Positions 30,360-38,698 of a stretch of DNA of 64,000 bases are shown here, piece by piece. The position numbers and the translations under genes were made by a program. Within the stretch, counting starts at the first letter, position 1; each line of letters begins with the position of its first letter. The notes under the pieces are model-generated. The model worked only from the letters and a program-made list of their open reading frames with translations. It was not told the origin of the DNA and searched no databases. The DNA comes from Actinoallomurus sp040655075 (GTDB lineage: Bacteria; Actinomycetota; Actinomycetes; Streptosporangiales; Streptosporangiaceae), in the NCBI RefSeq assembly GCF_040655075.1, contig NZ_JBFAJC010000003.1:186001-250000 (forward strand). The letters run 5' to 3'.

Positions 30360-31280
30360 TCACACGTCGTCGCGTGGATCTCGCGGGGACACCTCGTCCC
30401 GCAGCGCCGCCGCCCCCGCGGGCGCGGCCGGCAGCGGCGGCGGCTCACCCCCGAACGAGGGGCAGCGCTGCTGATGGTCGCACCAGTCGCACAGCCGGCT
30501 CTTGCGCGGCCGCCACTCACCGGAATCCATCGCCCGGCGGATCGCCTGCCACAGCGCGTCGACCTTCCGCTCGGTCGCCCGCAGGTCGGCCTCGTCCGGG
30601 GAGTAGCGCAGGACCTCGCCGTTGCCGAGATACATCAGCTGCAGCAGCCGCGGCACCGTGCCGCGCAGCCGCCACAGCACCAGCGCGTAGAACTTCATCT
30701 GGAACAGCGCCCGCGCCTCGAAGTCCGCGCTCGGCGCCCGGCCCGTCTTGTAGTCGACGACCCGCACCTCGCCGGTCGGAGCGACGTCGAGCCGGTCGAT
30801 GTAGCCCCGCAGCTGCAGCCCCGAATCCAGGACCGTCTCCACGTACAGCTCACGGCTCGCCGGCTCCAGCCGCCGCGGATCCTCCAGCGCGAAGTAGCGC
30901 TCGACCATCGTCCGCGCCTCCGCCAGCCACTCGGCGCGGGCCGCCTCGTCGTCCGCGCCGCCCTCACCGCCCTCGCCGTCGAAGAGCGTCGCCAGCTCCG
31001 GCTCCTCGGCCAGCAGCCGATCCCACTCCGGCCCCAGCAGCTCCAGCGCCGCCGCCGGCGTCCGCCCCGCCGCCGGGATGTCGTACAGCCGCTCCAGCAC
31101 CGCGTGCACGAGCGTGCCGCGCACGGCCGCCGGACTCGGCCGCTCCGGGATCCGGTCGATCACCCGGAAGCGGTACAGCAACGGGCACGTCATGAAATCA
31201 CCCGCCCGCGACGGGGACAACGTGCCGATCACGCTGGCGTCGCCGCCCGAACGGGCCGCGTCGGTCTCGATCGCCGTCAT
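30360..31280 (-). CDS. RecB-like PD-(D/E)XK nuclease with probable Fe-S cluster
   Basis: 306 aa from the ATG at 31280. The nuclease core has GTLVHAVLERLYD (His of motif I), an Asp in the central strand and VRVVDYKTGRAP (D-EXK-type catalytic Asp and Lys). One Cys in SRAGDFMTCPLLYRFR and three in CDWCDHQQRCPSF near the C-terminus match the four-Cys iron-sulfur arrangement of AddB/Cas4-type nucleases. A homologue sits next to trmI in other actinobacteria. Likely DNA repair or end processing. A TAGGGT hexamer 7 nt before the ATG suggests a leaderless mRNA. Confidence 0.85.
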   Translation of the reverse strand: MTAIETDAARSGGDASVIGTLSPSRAGDFMTCPLLYRFRVIDRIPERPSPAAVRGTLVHAVLERLYDIPAAGRTPAAALELLGPEWDRLLAEEPELATLFDGEGGEGGADDEAARAEWLAEARTMVERYFALEDPRRLEPASRELYVETVLDSGLQLRGYIDRLDVAPTGEVRVVDYKTGRAPSADFEARALFQMKFYALVLWRLRGTVPRLLQLMYLGNGEVLRYSPDEADLRATERKVDALWQAIRRAMDSGEWRPRKSRLCDWCDHQQRCPSFGGEPPPLPAAPAGAAALRDEVSPRDPRDDV

Positions 31281-31287
31281 GCCCGCA

Positions 31288-31293
31288 ACCCTA
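31288..31293 (-). promoter_or_regulatory. Putative -10 box of the RecB-like gene (leaderless)
   Basis: TAGGGT on the minus strand, 7 nt before the ATG at 31280. Confidence 0.4.
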
Positions 31294-31344
31294 GGGGAGA
31301 CCTGCGACAGAATCGGGCCGGAACCGCGCCTCACGACCGTAGGG

Positions 31345-31391
31345 CGTGTCTGACAAATCCGCCGTCCGGCAGCGCGGATTTGTCAGACACG
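31345..31391. repeat. Long perfect palindrome (GGGCGTGTC family hairpin, copy 1)
   Basis: An 18-bp perfect stem, 31345-31362 with 31374-31391, and an 11-nt loop, lying in the divergent region between the RecB-like and site-2 protease genes. It is flanked by TA. The sequence resembles the hairpin at 63111-63153. It is probably a solitary transposon-derived palindrome, not a terminator. Confidence 0.6.
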
Positions 31392-31420
31392 GCCTTAGGC
31401 CGCCTTGACGACCCGCCGCG

Positions 31421-31426
31421 TACCAT
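31421..31426 (+). promoter_or_regulatory. Putative -10 box of the site-2 protease gene (leaderless)
   Basis: TACCAT, 7 nt before the GTG at 31434, without a ribosome site. Confidence 0.4.
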
Positions 31427-31433
31427 TCCGAAC

Positions 31434-32564
31434 GTGGCAGACAGCACCCCCCGCGACGGCGAACGCCCCACCCGCCCGGGAATCCTCATGGGTCGGCCGT
31501 TCGGCATTCCGGTGTACGTCTCGCCGACCTGGTTCATCGTCGCGATCATCATCACGGTGATGTTCGAGCCCACCGCGCTGCGCATCGTCAACCGGCCGGA
31601 GAGCTTCCTCGTCGCCTTCACCTACGCCGTGCTGCTGTACGCGTCCGTGCTCGTCCACGAGCTCAGCCACTCCGTCGTCGCCCGGAGATTCGGCCTCCCC
31701 GTGCGCGCCATCACGCTCCACATCCTCGGCGGCGTCTCCGAGATCGAACGCGAGCCCCGCACCCCCGGCCGTGAGTTCGCCGTCGCGGCCGCCGGCCCGA
31801 TCCTGTCCCTCGCCCTGGCCGCCGGCGGCTTCGCCGCCCTCCACCTCGCCACGCTGCCCCCGGTCGGCGAACTGCTTCTCGAGGCGCTCACCGTCGCCAA
31901 CCTCATCGTCGGCGTCTTCAACCTCCTGCCCGGGCTGCCCCTCGACGGAGGCCGCATCGTCCGCGCCGGCGTGTGGAAGATCACCGGACGGCAGCGCACC
32001 GCCACCGTCACGGCCGGCTGGATCGGCCGTGGCGTCGCCATCGCCGTCCTCGCCGCCAGCGCCGGCATGTCCGTCACCGGCGGCAACCACTGGCTCACCG
32101 TGCTGTGGGGCGCCCTCGTCGCCTCCTTCATCTGGATGGGCGCCGGCGAGGCCATCCGCGTCGCCGAGCTGCGCGAGCGCATCCCCCTCCTCAACGCCCG
32201 CGCCCTCGCCCGCCGCGCCGTCCGCGTCCCCCAGGACCTGCCCCTCGCCGAGGCCATCCGCCGTGCCCGCGAGGCCCGCGCCGGCGCCATCGTCGTCGTC
32301 GAACCGGACGGCGCCCCGATCGGCATCGTCAGCGAGAGCGCCGTCAACGCCACACCCGAACACCGCCGCCCCTGGGTCGACGCCGCCGCCGTCACCCGCA
32401 CACTCGACCCCGATCTCATCCTGCCCGCCGACATCGCCGGCGAGGACCTCCTCGCCGCCGTCCAGCGCGCCCCCGCCACCGAATATCTCCTCGTCGAACC
32501 CACCGGGGAGATGTACGGCGTGCTCGCCACCGAGGACGTCAGCCGTACGGTCGCGAGGCCGTAG
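31434..32564 (+). CDS. Site-2 protease family zinc metalloprotease (M50) with CBS domain
   Basis: 376 aa. Membrane helices surround the zinc motif HELSH (residues 75-79) and the second ligand motif NLLPGLPLDGGR (Asp about 171), as in Rip3/SpoIVFB-type intramembrane proteases. The C-terminal third is a CBS-domain pair (AGAIVVVEPDGAPIGIVSESAV, then EYLLVEPTGEMYGVLATED), which suggests nucleotide control. Likely cleaves membrane-embedded regulators; the substrate is unknown. Its TAG stop is part of the putative -10 box of trmI. Confidence 0.9.
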   Translation: MADSTPRDGERPTRPGILMGRPFGIPVYVSPTWFIVAIIITVMFEPTALRIVNRPESFLVAFTYAVLLYASVLVHELSHSVVARRFGLPVRAITLHILGGVSEIEREPRTPGREFAVAAAGPILSLALAAGGFAALHLATLPPVGELLLEALTVANLIVGVFNLLPGLPLDGGRIVRAGVWKITGRQRTATVTAGWIGRGVAIAVLAASAGMSVTGGNHWLTVLWGALVASFIWMGAGEAIRVAELRERIPLLNARALARRAVRVPQDLPLAEAIRRAREARAGAIVVVEPDGAPIGIVSESAVNATPEHRRPWVDAAAVTRTLDPDLILPADIAGEDLLAAVQRAPATEYLLVEPTGEMYGVLATEDVSRTVARP

Positions 32565-32567
32565 CCT
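32562..32567 (+). promoter_or_regulatory. Putative internal -10 box of trmI (leaderless)
   Basis: TAGCCT, 6 nt before the ATG at 32574. Its TAG is also the stop codon of the upstream protease gene. Confidence 0.4.
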
Positions 32568-32573
32568 TAGAAC

Positions 32574-33545
32574 ATGACCGAACCCTCCATCGCCGGCTCC
32601 CGCATGCCCAAGGTCCCGCACGGACCGTTCCGTCCCGGCGACCGGGTTCAGCTCACCGACCCCAAGGGCCGCATCAACACCATCACCCTCCAGACCGGCA
32701 AGCTCTACCACAGCCACAAGGGCTCCATCCCGCACGACGAGATCATCGGCAGCCCCGAAGGCACCGTCTTCCGCTCCTCCGGTGGCACCGAGTACCTCGC
32801 CTTCCGCCCCCTCCTCTCGGACCACACTCTGCGCATGCCGCGCGGCGCCGCCGTCGTCTACCCCAAGGACGCCGCCCAGATCCTCGCCGCCGCCGACATC
32901 TTCCCCGGCGCCCGCGTCGTCGAGGCCGGCGTCGGCTCCGGCGCCCTCACCTGCTGGCTCCTGCGCGCCGTCGGCGAGCACGGCCACGTCTCCTCCTACG
33001 AGCGCCGCGCCGACTTCGCCGGCATCGCCCGCGCCAACGTCGAGGGCTACTTCGGCGGCCCGCACCCCGCCTGGAGCCTCACCGTCGGCTCCCTCGAGGA
33101 CGTCCTCGCCGACACCGACGTCGACCGCGTCGTCCTCGACATGCTCGCCCCCTGGGAATGCCTCGACGCCGTCGCCAAGGCGCTCGTCCCCGGCGGCATG
33201 GTCTGCGCCTACGTCGCCACCACCACCCAGCTCTCCCGCGTCGTCGAGGCCCTCCGCGAGCACGGCACCTTCGCCGAGCCGTACGCCTTCGAGACCCTCG
33301 TCCGCTCCTGGCACGTCGAAGGCCTCGCCGTACGCCCCGACCACCGCATGGTCGGCCACACCGGATTCCTCGCCACCGCGCGGCGCCTCGCCGACGGCGT
33401 CCGCCCCCCGGCGCGCCGCCGGCGCCCCGCCAAGGGCGCCTACGCCGACGCCGAGACGACGCCCCGCGACGCCGAGACGACGCCCCGCGAAGCCGAGACG
33501 ACGCCCCGGGTACCCGCCGCCGAACCCGATCTGTCCGGAGAGTGA
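32574..33545 (+). CDS. trmI: tRNA (adenine(58)-N1)-methyltransferase TrmI
   Basis: 323 aa. An N-terminal beta domain (FRPGDRVQLTDPKGRINTIT) is followed by a Rossmann methyltransferase with SAM motif VVEAGVGSGALTCWLLRAVG (about residues 116-135) and VLDMLAPWECLDAV. It makes m1A58 in tRNA T-loops (family knowledge). The C-terminus carries a low-complexity tail with three near-identical 7-residue units (DAETTPR), encoded by 21-bp tandem repeats, absent from the usual ~280-aa enzyme. It directly precedes the ARC gene, as in mycobacteria. Confidence 0.93.
   Translation: MTEPSIAGSRMPKVPHGPFRPGDRVQLTDPKGRINTITLQTGKLYHSHKGSIPHDEIIGSPEGTVFRSSGGTEYLAFRPLLSDHTLRMPRGAAVVYPKDAAQILAAADIFPGARVVEAGVGSGALTCWLLRAVGEHGHVSSYERRADFAGIARANVEGYFGGPHPAWSLTVGSLEDVLADTDVDRVVLDMLAPWECLDAVAKALVPGGMVCAYVATTTQLSRVVEALREHGTFAEPYAFETLVRSWHVEGLAVRPDHRMVGHTGFLATARRLADGVRPPARRRRPAKGAYADAETTPRDAETTPREAETTPRVPAAEPDLSGE
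33448..33510 (+). repeat. 21-bp tandem repeat in the trmI tail
   Basis: Three copies of GCCGAGACGACGCCCCGCGA-like units, each encoding DAETTPR or EAETTPR. In frame, so the copy number can vary without breaking the gene. Confidence 0.7.
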
Positions 33546-33724
33546 CGAGAATCTCTCCACCCCGAACGGCCCTGTCCGAACGCGAGGACTTGCGCGGTTC
33601 GGCCCCCGAAGCGATCTTTTTGTCCTAGACCGGGGGCTTCCACCGCAGGTCCTTCACCTCACAGACCTGCCACTTCATCCAGAACATGGTTCCCACGCCA
33701 CGACACGAGTACCCATGGGCCAGG

Positions 33725-33752
33725 TTACGGAGGCGCTCGGGATAGGTAGGGT
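33725..33752 (+). promoter_or_regulatory. Candidate promoter of the ARC ATPase gene
   Basis: TTACGG (33725-33730) and TAGGGT (33747-33752) are separated by 16 nt, 40 nt before the ARC start. The rest of the 247-nt gap after trmI holds a weak TTCGG/CCGAA hairpin followed by CTTTTT (about 33598-33625), and no gene. Confidence 0.3.
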
Positions 33753-33792
33753 TTCAGGTAGGTCGTCGTCTCTGCCTGAGGAGGTGACGAGC

Positions 33793-35556
33793 GTGGCCGC
33801 TCGTGACGATGCCGGGGCGCGTAAGGCGCAGCACGAAAAGGAGGTCCGCGACCTCCAGACGCAGGTCTCCTTCCTGGAGGAGGAGATCTCCGTGCTGCGC
33901 CGCAAGCTCGCGGAGTCCCCCCGACAAGTTCGTGTACTCGAAGAGCGCCTTCACGAGGCGCAGGCAAGCCTGGCCGCGGTAACGGGCCAGAACGAACGTC
34001 TCGTGGCGACTCTCAAGGAAGCCCGAGAGCAGATCATCGCCCTGAAGGAGGAGGTCGACCGGCTCGCGCAGCCACCGTCGGCCTTCGGAACGTTCCTCGC
34101 CGCGCGCGAGGACGGCACGGTCGACATCTTCACCGGCGGACGCAAGCTGCGGGTGAACGTCAGTCCGGGCATTGAGATCGACGAGTTGCAGCGTGGCCAG
34201 GAGGTCATGCTCAACGAGGCGCTCAATGTCGTCGCCGCGCTCGAGTTCGAGACGCAGGGCGAGGTCGTCATGCTGAAGGAGGCCTTCGAAGACGGCGAAC
34301 GCGCCCTTGTGATCGCCCACGCCGACGAAGAACGTATCGTCAAGCTGGCCGAGCCCCTGCGCGGAGTGTCCCTGCGCGCCGGCGACTCGCTCATGCTCGA
34401 CACCCGATCCGGATACGCCTACGAGAAGATCCACAAGGCGGAGGTCGAGGAGCTCGTCCTCGAAGAGGTCCCCGACATCTCCTACCAGGAGATCGGCGGG
34501 CTCGGACCGCAGATCGAGCAGATCCGCGACGCCGTCGAGCTGCCCTACCTCCACGCCGACCTGTTCCGCGAGCACCAGCTCCGCCCCCCGAAGGGAGTCC
34601 TGCTGTACGGCCCGCCCGGCTGCGGCAAGACCCTCATCGCCAAGGCGGTCGCCAACTCCCTCGCCAAGCAGGTCGCCGAGAAGACCGGAGCCGAGGGGAA
34701 GAGCTTCTTCCTCAACATCAAGGGCCCCGAGCTGCTCAACAAGTACGTCGGCGAGACCGAGCGGCACATCCGCCTCGTCTTCCAGCGGGCCCGCGAGAAG
34801 GCCTCTGCGGGTACCCCCGTGATCGTGTTCTTCGACGAGATGGACTCCATCTTCCGCACCCGCGGATCAGGTGTCTCATCCGACGTCGAGAACACCATCG
34901 TCCCCCAGCTGCTGTCGGAGATCGACGGCGTCGAGGGCCTGGAGAACGTCATCGTCATCGGTGCCTCCAACCGGGAGGACATGATCGACCCGGCGATCCT
35001 CCGTCCCGGCCGACTCGACGTGAAGATCAAGATCGAGCGTCCCGACGCCGAAGCGGCCAAGGACATCTTCTCCAAGTACATCCTCACCGGCCTGCCGCTC
35101 CACCCCGACGACCTGAAGGAGCACGGCAACTCGGCGGACGCCACCGTCGACGCGATGATCCAGCGGGTCGTCGAGCGGATGTACAGCGAGACCGAGGAGA
35201 ACCGCTTCCTGGAGGTCACCTACGCCAACGGTGACAAGGAGGTCCTGTACTTCAAGGACTTCAACTCCGGCGCGATGATCCAGAACATCGTCGACCGGGC
35301 CAAGAAGATGGCCATCAAGGACTTCCTCGACCACGGTCAGAAGGGCATGCGGGTCACCCACCTTCTCGCCGCCTGCGTCGACGAGTTCAGCGAGAACGAG
35401 GACCTGCCCAACACCACCAACCCCGACGACTGGGCCCGCATCTCCGGGAAGAAGGGCGAGCGGATCGTGTACATCCGCACCCTCGTCTCCGGAAAGCAGG
35501 GCACGGAGGCCGGGCGTTCGATCGACACCGTCGCGAACACCGGGCAGTACCTCTGA
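33793..35556 (+). CDS. arc: Proteasome-activating AAA ATPase ARC/Mpa
   Basis: 587 aa from the GTG at 33793, placed 8 nt after GGAGG; the same frame is open far upstream but that part is the shadow of trmI. An N-terminal coiled coil (about 9-92) binds Pup in the family, then come the OB-type inter-domain (about 95-240) and the AAA domain with Walker A GPPGCGKT (about 273-280), Walker B VIVFFDEMDS (about 342) and the second region of homology ASNREDMIDPAILRPGR. The C-terminus ends TGQYL, the penultimate-Tyr tail that docks on the 20S core and opens its gate. Confidence 0.96.
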   Translation: MAARDDAGARKAQHEKEVRDLQTQVSFLEEEISVLRRKLAESPRQVRVLEERLHEAQASLAAVTGQNERLVATLKEAREQIIALKEEVDRLAQPPSAFGTFLAAREDGTVDIFTGGRKLRVNVSPGIEIDELQRGQEVMLNEALNVVAALEFETQGEVVMLKEAFEDGERALVIAHADEERIVKLAEPLRGVSLRAGDSLMLDTRSGYAYEKIHKAEVEELVLEEVPDISYQEIGGLGPQIEQIRDAVELPYLHADLFREHQLRPPKGVLLYGPPGCGKTLIAKAVANSLAKQVAEKTGAEGKSFFLNIKGPELLNKYVGETERHIRLVFQRAREKASAGTPVIVFFDEMDSIFRTRGSGVSSDVENTIVPQLLSEIDGVEGLENVIVIGASNREDMIDPAILRPGRLDVKIKIERPDAEAAKDIFSKYILTGLPLHPDDLKEHGNSADATVDAMIQRVVERMYSETEENRFLEVTYANGDKEVLYFKDFNSGAMIQNIVDRAKKMAIKDFLDHGQKGMRVTHLLAACVDEFSENEDLPNTTNPDDWARISGKKGERIVYIRTLVSGKQGTEAGRSIDTVANTGQYL

Positions 35557-35570
35557 CCCAGCACCACCCC

Positions 35571-35602
35571 GTGGCGGCCGGAACACCCGTTCCGGCCGCC
35601 AC
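35571..35602 (+). terminator. Hairpin terminator after the ARC gene
   Basis: A perfect 14-bp stem (GTGGCGGCCGGAAC with 35589-35602) and a 4-nt loop, 15 nt after the stop. No T tract. Confidence 0.7.
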
Positions 35603-35988
35603 GCGGCATTTCCAGCACCCGTACGGCCCCGGACAGCGCCGTGCCCGGCTTCCCCGACGCGCGCCGCACCCGGAAGCCCTGTGCCCGGCACACGTACGCG
35701 CCGCAGCCCACAGCCCGTGCCCCGGCCACATCCGGACCGTGGCGCATCCGGCAGCGCCGCACTGTGTCCTGCCGGGGAGCGCCGCACCCCACCGCGTCAG
35801 ACACGCCCACGGCCCCGTACGCGGCCGCGACGGCGGCTTCGGACTTCCTTCATCCTCCCCATCCTCCCGGTCCGCCGGCCGTCCCAGCGGGCCTGTGATG
35901 ACCGCTTGCGGGCATCCCCGACCTGCCCTCACGACGCGTTTCGCATCACGATCCCGCCGCGCCGCGCTGGACCGCGGCCATCGCGCAC
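35603..35988. other. Non-coding stretch between ARC terminator and dop
   Basis: About 390 nt without a recognisable gene. All open frames here are proline/arginine-rich shadows. Only the dop promoter elements at its 3' end are interpretable. Confidence 0.5.
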
Positions 35989-35994
35989 TAGGCT
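35989..35994 (+). promoter_or_regulatory. Putative -10 box of dop (leaderless)
   Basis: TAGGCT, 7 nt before the ATG at 36002, no ribosome site. CTGGAC at 35967-35972 is a possible -35 with a 16-nt spacer. Confidence 0.45.
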
Positions 35995-36001
35995 CAGACG
36001 T

Positions 36002-37516
36002 ATGAGCGTGCGGCGGGTGATGGGTATCGAGACCGAGTACGGCATTTCCGTGCCCGGTCAGCCAGGGGCCAACGCGATGGTGACCTCCTCACAGGTCGTC
36101 AACGCGTACCTCGCGGCATCGGCGGCGAAGGCCAGGCGGGCGCGGTGGGACTTCGAGGAGGAGAACCCTCTCCGCGACGCCCGCGGCTTCGACCTGGCGC
36201 GGGAGGTCGCCGACCCCTCCCAGCTCACCGACGAGGACCTCGGGCTGGCCAACGTCATCCTGACCAACGGCGCCCGCCTCTACGTCGACCACGCCCACCC
36301 GGAGTACTCCACGCCCGAGTGCACCAACCCCCGGGACGCCGTGATCTGGGACAAGGCCGGAGAGCGCGTCATGGCCGACGCCGCCGCCCGGGCCGCCCGG
36401 GTGCCGGGCACCCACCCCATCCAGCTCTACAAGAACAACACCGACAACAAGGGCGCCTCCTACGGCTGCCACGAGAACTACCTCATGCGCCGGGAGACCC
36501 CGTTCTCCGACATCGTCCGGCACCTCACGCCGTTCTTCGTCACCCGGCAGGTGGTCTGCGGCGCCGGCCGGGTCGGCATCGGCGTGGACGGCCGTGGCGA
36601 CGGCTTCCAGATCAGCCAGCGGGCCGACTTCTTCGAGGTCGAGGTCGGCCTCGAGACCACCCTCAAGCGTCCCATCATCAACACCCGTGACGAGCCGCAC
36701 GCCGACCCGGAGAAGTACCGCCGGCTGCACGTCATCATCGGCGACGCGAACATGAGCGAGGTCTCCACCTACCTCAAGCTCGGCACGACGGGCCTGGTCC
36801 TCGCCATGATCGAGGACGGCTTCCTCACCGTCGACCTGTCGGTGGACATGCCGGTCGCCACCCTGCGGGCGATCTCCCACGACCCGAGCTGCAAGCACCT
36901 GCTCACGCTGCGCGACGGCCGCAAGATGACCGCCGTCCAGTTGCAGATGGAGTACCTCGAGCAGTCCCGCAAGTACGTCGAGGACCGCTTCGGCAGCGAC
37001 GTCGACGACCTGACCACCGACATCCTCGCCCGCTGGGAGTCGGTCCTGCAGCGGCTCGGTGAGGACCCGATGCAGCTGTCCCGCGAGCTCGACTGGGTCG
37101 CCAAGCTCGAGCTCCTCGAGGGCTACCGCAGCCGCGACGGGCTCGACTGGTCCCACCCGCGCCTGCAGCTCGTAGACCTGCAGTACTCCGACGTCCGCGC
37201 CGAGCGCGGCCTGTACAACCGTCTCGCCGCCCGCGGGCGCATGGAGCGCATCATCACGGACGCCGACATCGAGGCGGCGATCGAGAACCCGCCGGAGGAC
37301 ACCCGCGCCTACTTCCGGGGCCGGTGCCTGCGGCAGTACGCCGACTCCGTCGCGGCGGCGTCCTGGGACTCGGTCATCTTCGACGTGCCCGGCCGGGAGT
37401 CTCTGCAGCGGGTCCCGACGCTCGAGCCGCTGCGCGGCACCAAGGCGCACGTCGGGTCGCTCCTGGACCGCTGCCGCACCGCCGCCGACCTCGTGACCGC
37501 CCTCACCGGCGAATGA
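36002..37516 (+). CDS. dop: Pup deamidase/depupylase
   Basis: 504 aa. Dop converts the C-terminal Gln of Pup to Glu and removes Pup from substrates. It is a glutamine-synthetase-like fold: GIETEYG holds the metal ligand E10, and ARLYVDHAHPEYSTPEC holds the catalytic Asp (D96 here; D95 in the M. tuberculosis numbering I recall). NNTDNKGASYGCHENYL and RPIINTRDEPHAD are shared with PafA. The insert at residues 40-80 (AKARRARWDFEEENPLRDARG...) is the Dop loop that separates Dop from PafA. Start ATG 36002 has no ribosome site but a -10-like box 7 nt upstream. Confidence 0.96.
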   Translation: MSVRRVMGIETEYGISVPGQPGANAMVTSSQVVNAYLAASAAKARRARWDFEEENPLRDARGFDLAREVADPSQLTDEDLGLANVILTNGARLYVDHAHPEYSTPECTNPRDAVIWDKAGERVMADAAARAARVPGTHPIQLYKNNTDNKGASYGCHENYLMRRETPFSDIVRHLTPFFVTRQVVCGAGRVGIGVDGRGDGFQISQRADFFEVEVGLETTLKRPIINTRDEPHADPEKYRRLHVIIGDANMSEVSTYLKLGTTGLVLAMIEDGFLTVDLSVDMPVATLRAISHDPSCKHLLTLRDGRKMTAVQLQMEYLEQSRKYVEDRFGSDVDDLTTDILARWESVLQRLGEDPMQLSRELDWVAKLELLEGYRSRDGLDWSHPRLQLVDLQYSDVRAERGLYNRLAARGRMERIITDADIEAAIENPPEDTRAYFRGRCLRQYADSVAAASWDSVIFDVPGRESLQRVPTLEPLRGTKAHVGSLLDRCRTAADLVTALTGE

Positions 37517-37525
37517 CCCGCACGC

Positions 37526-37560
37526 CCGCCCGTACGCCCTCCTAGGACGCGTACGGGCGG
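37526..37560 (+). terminator. Hairpin after dop
   Basis: An 11-bp stem (CCGCCCGTACG with 37550-37560) and a 13-nt loop, 10 nt after the dop stop; it probably separates dop from the pup transcript. Confidence 0.55.
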
Positions 37561-37750
37561 TCGTATGAGCGGGTGGCGGCTGTGATCGCTGCACAGTTGT
37601 GACGGCTATGCCCGTTTCGCGGAGATCGCCACCGGCGATAACGGCGTCAGAAGACCAACCGTCGATCGGCGTGGCACACGGTGCGTGATCCACTCCATGT
37701 CGGCGGGCGACGATAGAGTCAAGGTCTCGGCACGAACGGGAGGATCACTC

Positions 37751-37960
37751 ATGGCAACGAGGGACACGGGCGGTCAGAAGCAGACGACCCGGCGCGAGGA
37801 AGAGGTCGACGAGACCCAGGCCGCGCCCAGCGAGGACGTCCAGGAACGCCAGGAGAAACTGACCGACGACGTCGACGCAATTCTGGACGAAATCGACGAA
37901 GTTCTCGAAGAGAACGCAGAGGAATTTGTCCGTAGTTACGTACAAAAGGGCGGCCAGTGA
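37751..37960 (+). CDS. pup: Prokaryotic ubiquitin-like protein Pup
   Basis: 69 aa, the usual size. The ATG at 37751 follows GGGAGGATC. The N-terminal half is disordered and polar; the C-terminal half (EKLTDDVDAILDEIDEVLEEN) is the helix that binds the ARC coiled coil. It ends VQKGGQ, so the terminal Gln must be deamidated by Dop before PafA ligation. A broken HNH gene starts 5 nt after the stop, and prcBA follow in the same direction. Confidence 0.97.
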   Translation: MATRDTGGQKQTTRREEEVDETQAAPSEDVQERQEKLTDDVDAILDEIDEVLEENAEEFVRSYVQKGGQ

Positions 37961-37964
37961 GGAT

Positions 37965-38698
37965 ATGTCCGATTTAATCCCTCCGAACAAAAGGTGCAAA
38001 GACTGCGGAGAGGTTAAACCGGCGTCAGAGTTCTGGCGCCGGAAGCAGTCGCCTGACGGCCTCGCTCTGTACTGCAAAGAGTGCTTCGGCTTGCGAAACG
38101 CCGCCGGTTATAGAAAGAAAAGGACGATGCCACGGTCATGCGCCGAGCCGTGGATTATCTTGAGGGTCGGCTGGGGGAGCCGTACCAGCCGAAACGGGCA
38201 TTGCGCCGCTCGCGAGGCGAACGGAAGAGTCGTCGCCATTACCGGCTCACCGAGAAGTACGGGATCGGAGCGGATGAGGTGGAGCTGCTGGTCGAGCGGC
38301 AGGGGGGCCTGTGCCCGATCTGCCAGGTGGCGGCCGCCGAGCACGTCGATCACGATCATTTCACGGGCGACGTGCGGGGGATTCTGTGCGCCGGTTGTAA
38401 TACGGGGATGGGGCAGCTTCGCGACGACCCGTGGGTGGTGCGGAGGGCCATCGAGTACTTGACGGGTGGGTTGTTTGGGCTCCTGCTGGACGATGACGGC
38501 TGTTATGAGGTAGCCGTCGTACGCACGCGACGGTCTGAAGGCGCCGTCGAGCCCGGCGGGAGCTGGGGCGGGCCTGCACAGACGATCTGGCGCTTCTGCA
38601 TGCCACGGCCGAGGGGGATTCTGAGGACCCGTGGGAGACGGACATGGTGGTCGCGGATGCGGAGCCGACCGCGTTGCGGTTTCCCCTGCTGGATCTGA
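37965..38698 (+). pseudogene. Frameshifted endonuclease VII/HNH gene between pup and prcB
   Basis: The first frame (ATG 37965) encodes an N-terminal zinc-ribbon: CKDCGEVKPASEFWRRK...YCKECFGLRN, then GYRKK. At the A-rich stretch AGAAAGAAAAGG (about 38112-38123) meaningful sequence moves to the -1 frame: DDATVMRRAVDYLEGRLGEP, then a complete HNH core. The phrase VMRRAVDYLEG resembles the tail that ends the HNH domain here (VVRRAIEYLTGG), so the gene looks like a chimera of two copies with the first HNH core deleted. The codons are AT-richer than neighbours and include a rare TTA. Many actinobacteria carry an intact endonuclease VII-like gene at this position (family knowledge). Confidence 0.6.
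38138..38698 (+). CDS. Possible truncated HNH (endonuclease VII-like) protein
   Basis: 186 aa reading frame containing the intact HNH core: CPICQ, HVDHDHFTGDVRG and CAGCNTGMGQLRDDP, i.e. four zinc Cys and the DHDH catalytic box. The ATG at 38138 has AAGGA about 12 nt upstream, so it could be translated alone. After EYLTGGLFGLLLDDDG the sequence is probably out of the original frame. It could be a live small nuclease or part of the pseudogene above. Confidence 0.4.
   Translation: MRRAVDYLEGRLGEPYQPKRALRRSRGERKSRRHYRLTEKYGIGADEVELLVERQGGLCPICQVAAAEHVDHDHFTGDVRGILCAGCNTGMGQLRDDPWVVRRAIEYLTGGLFGLLLDDDGCYEVAVVRTRRSEGAVEPGGSWGGPAQTIWRFCMPRPRGILRTRGRRTWWSRMRSRPRCGFPCWI

Noticed and set aside
27553..30474. 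Long plus-strand frame over the two-component system
   Set aside because: Shadow of the regulator, kinase and exonuclease genes, all of which have clear motifs on the minus strand.
31395..33560. Gly/Asp-rich minus-strand frame over the site-2 protease and trmI
   Set aside because: Low-complexity antisense of two recognised genes.
37926..37964. Earlier start of the HNH gene overlapping pup
   Set aside because: The upstream codons lie within the pup coding region in another frame; the ATG at 37965 begins the recognisable zinc-ribbon.
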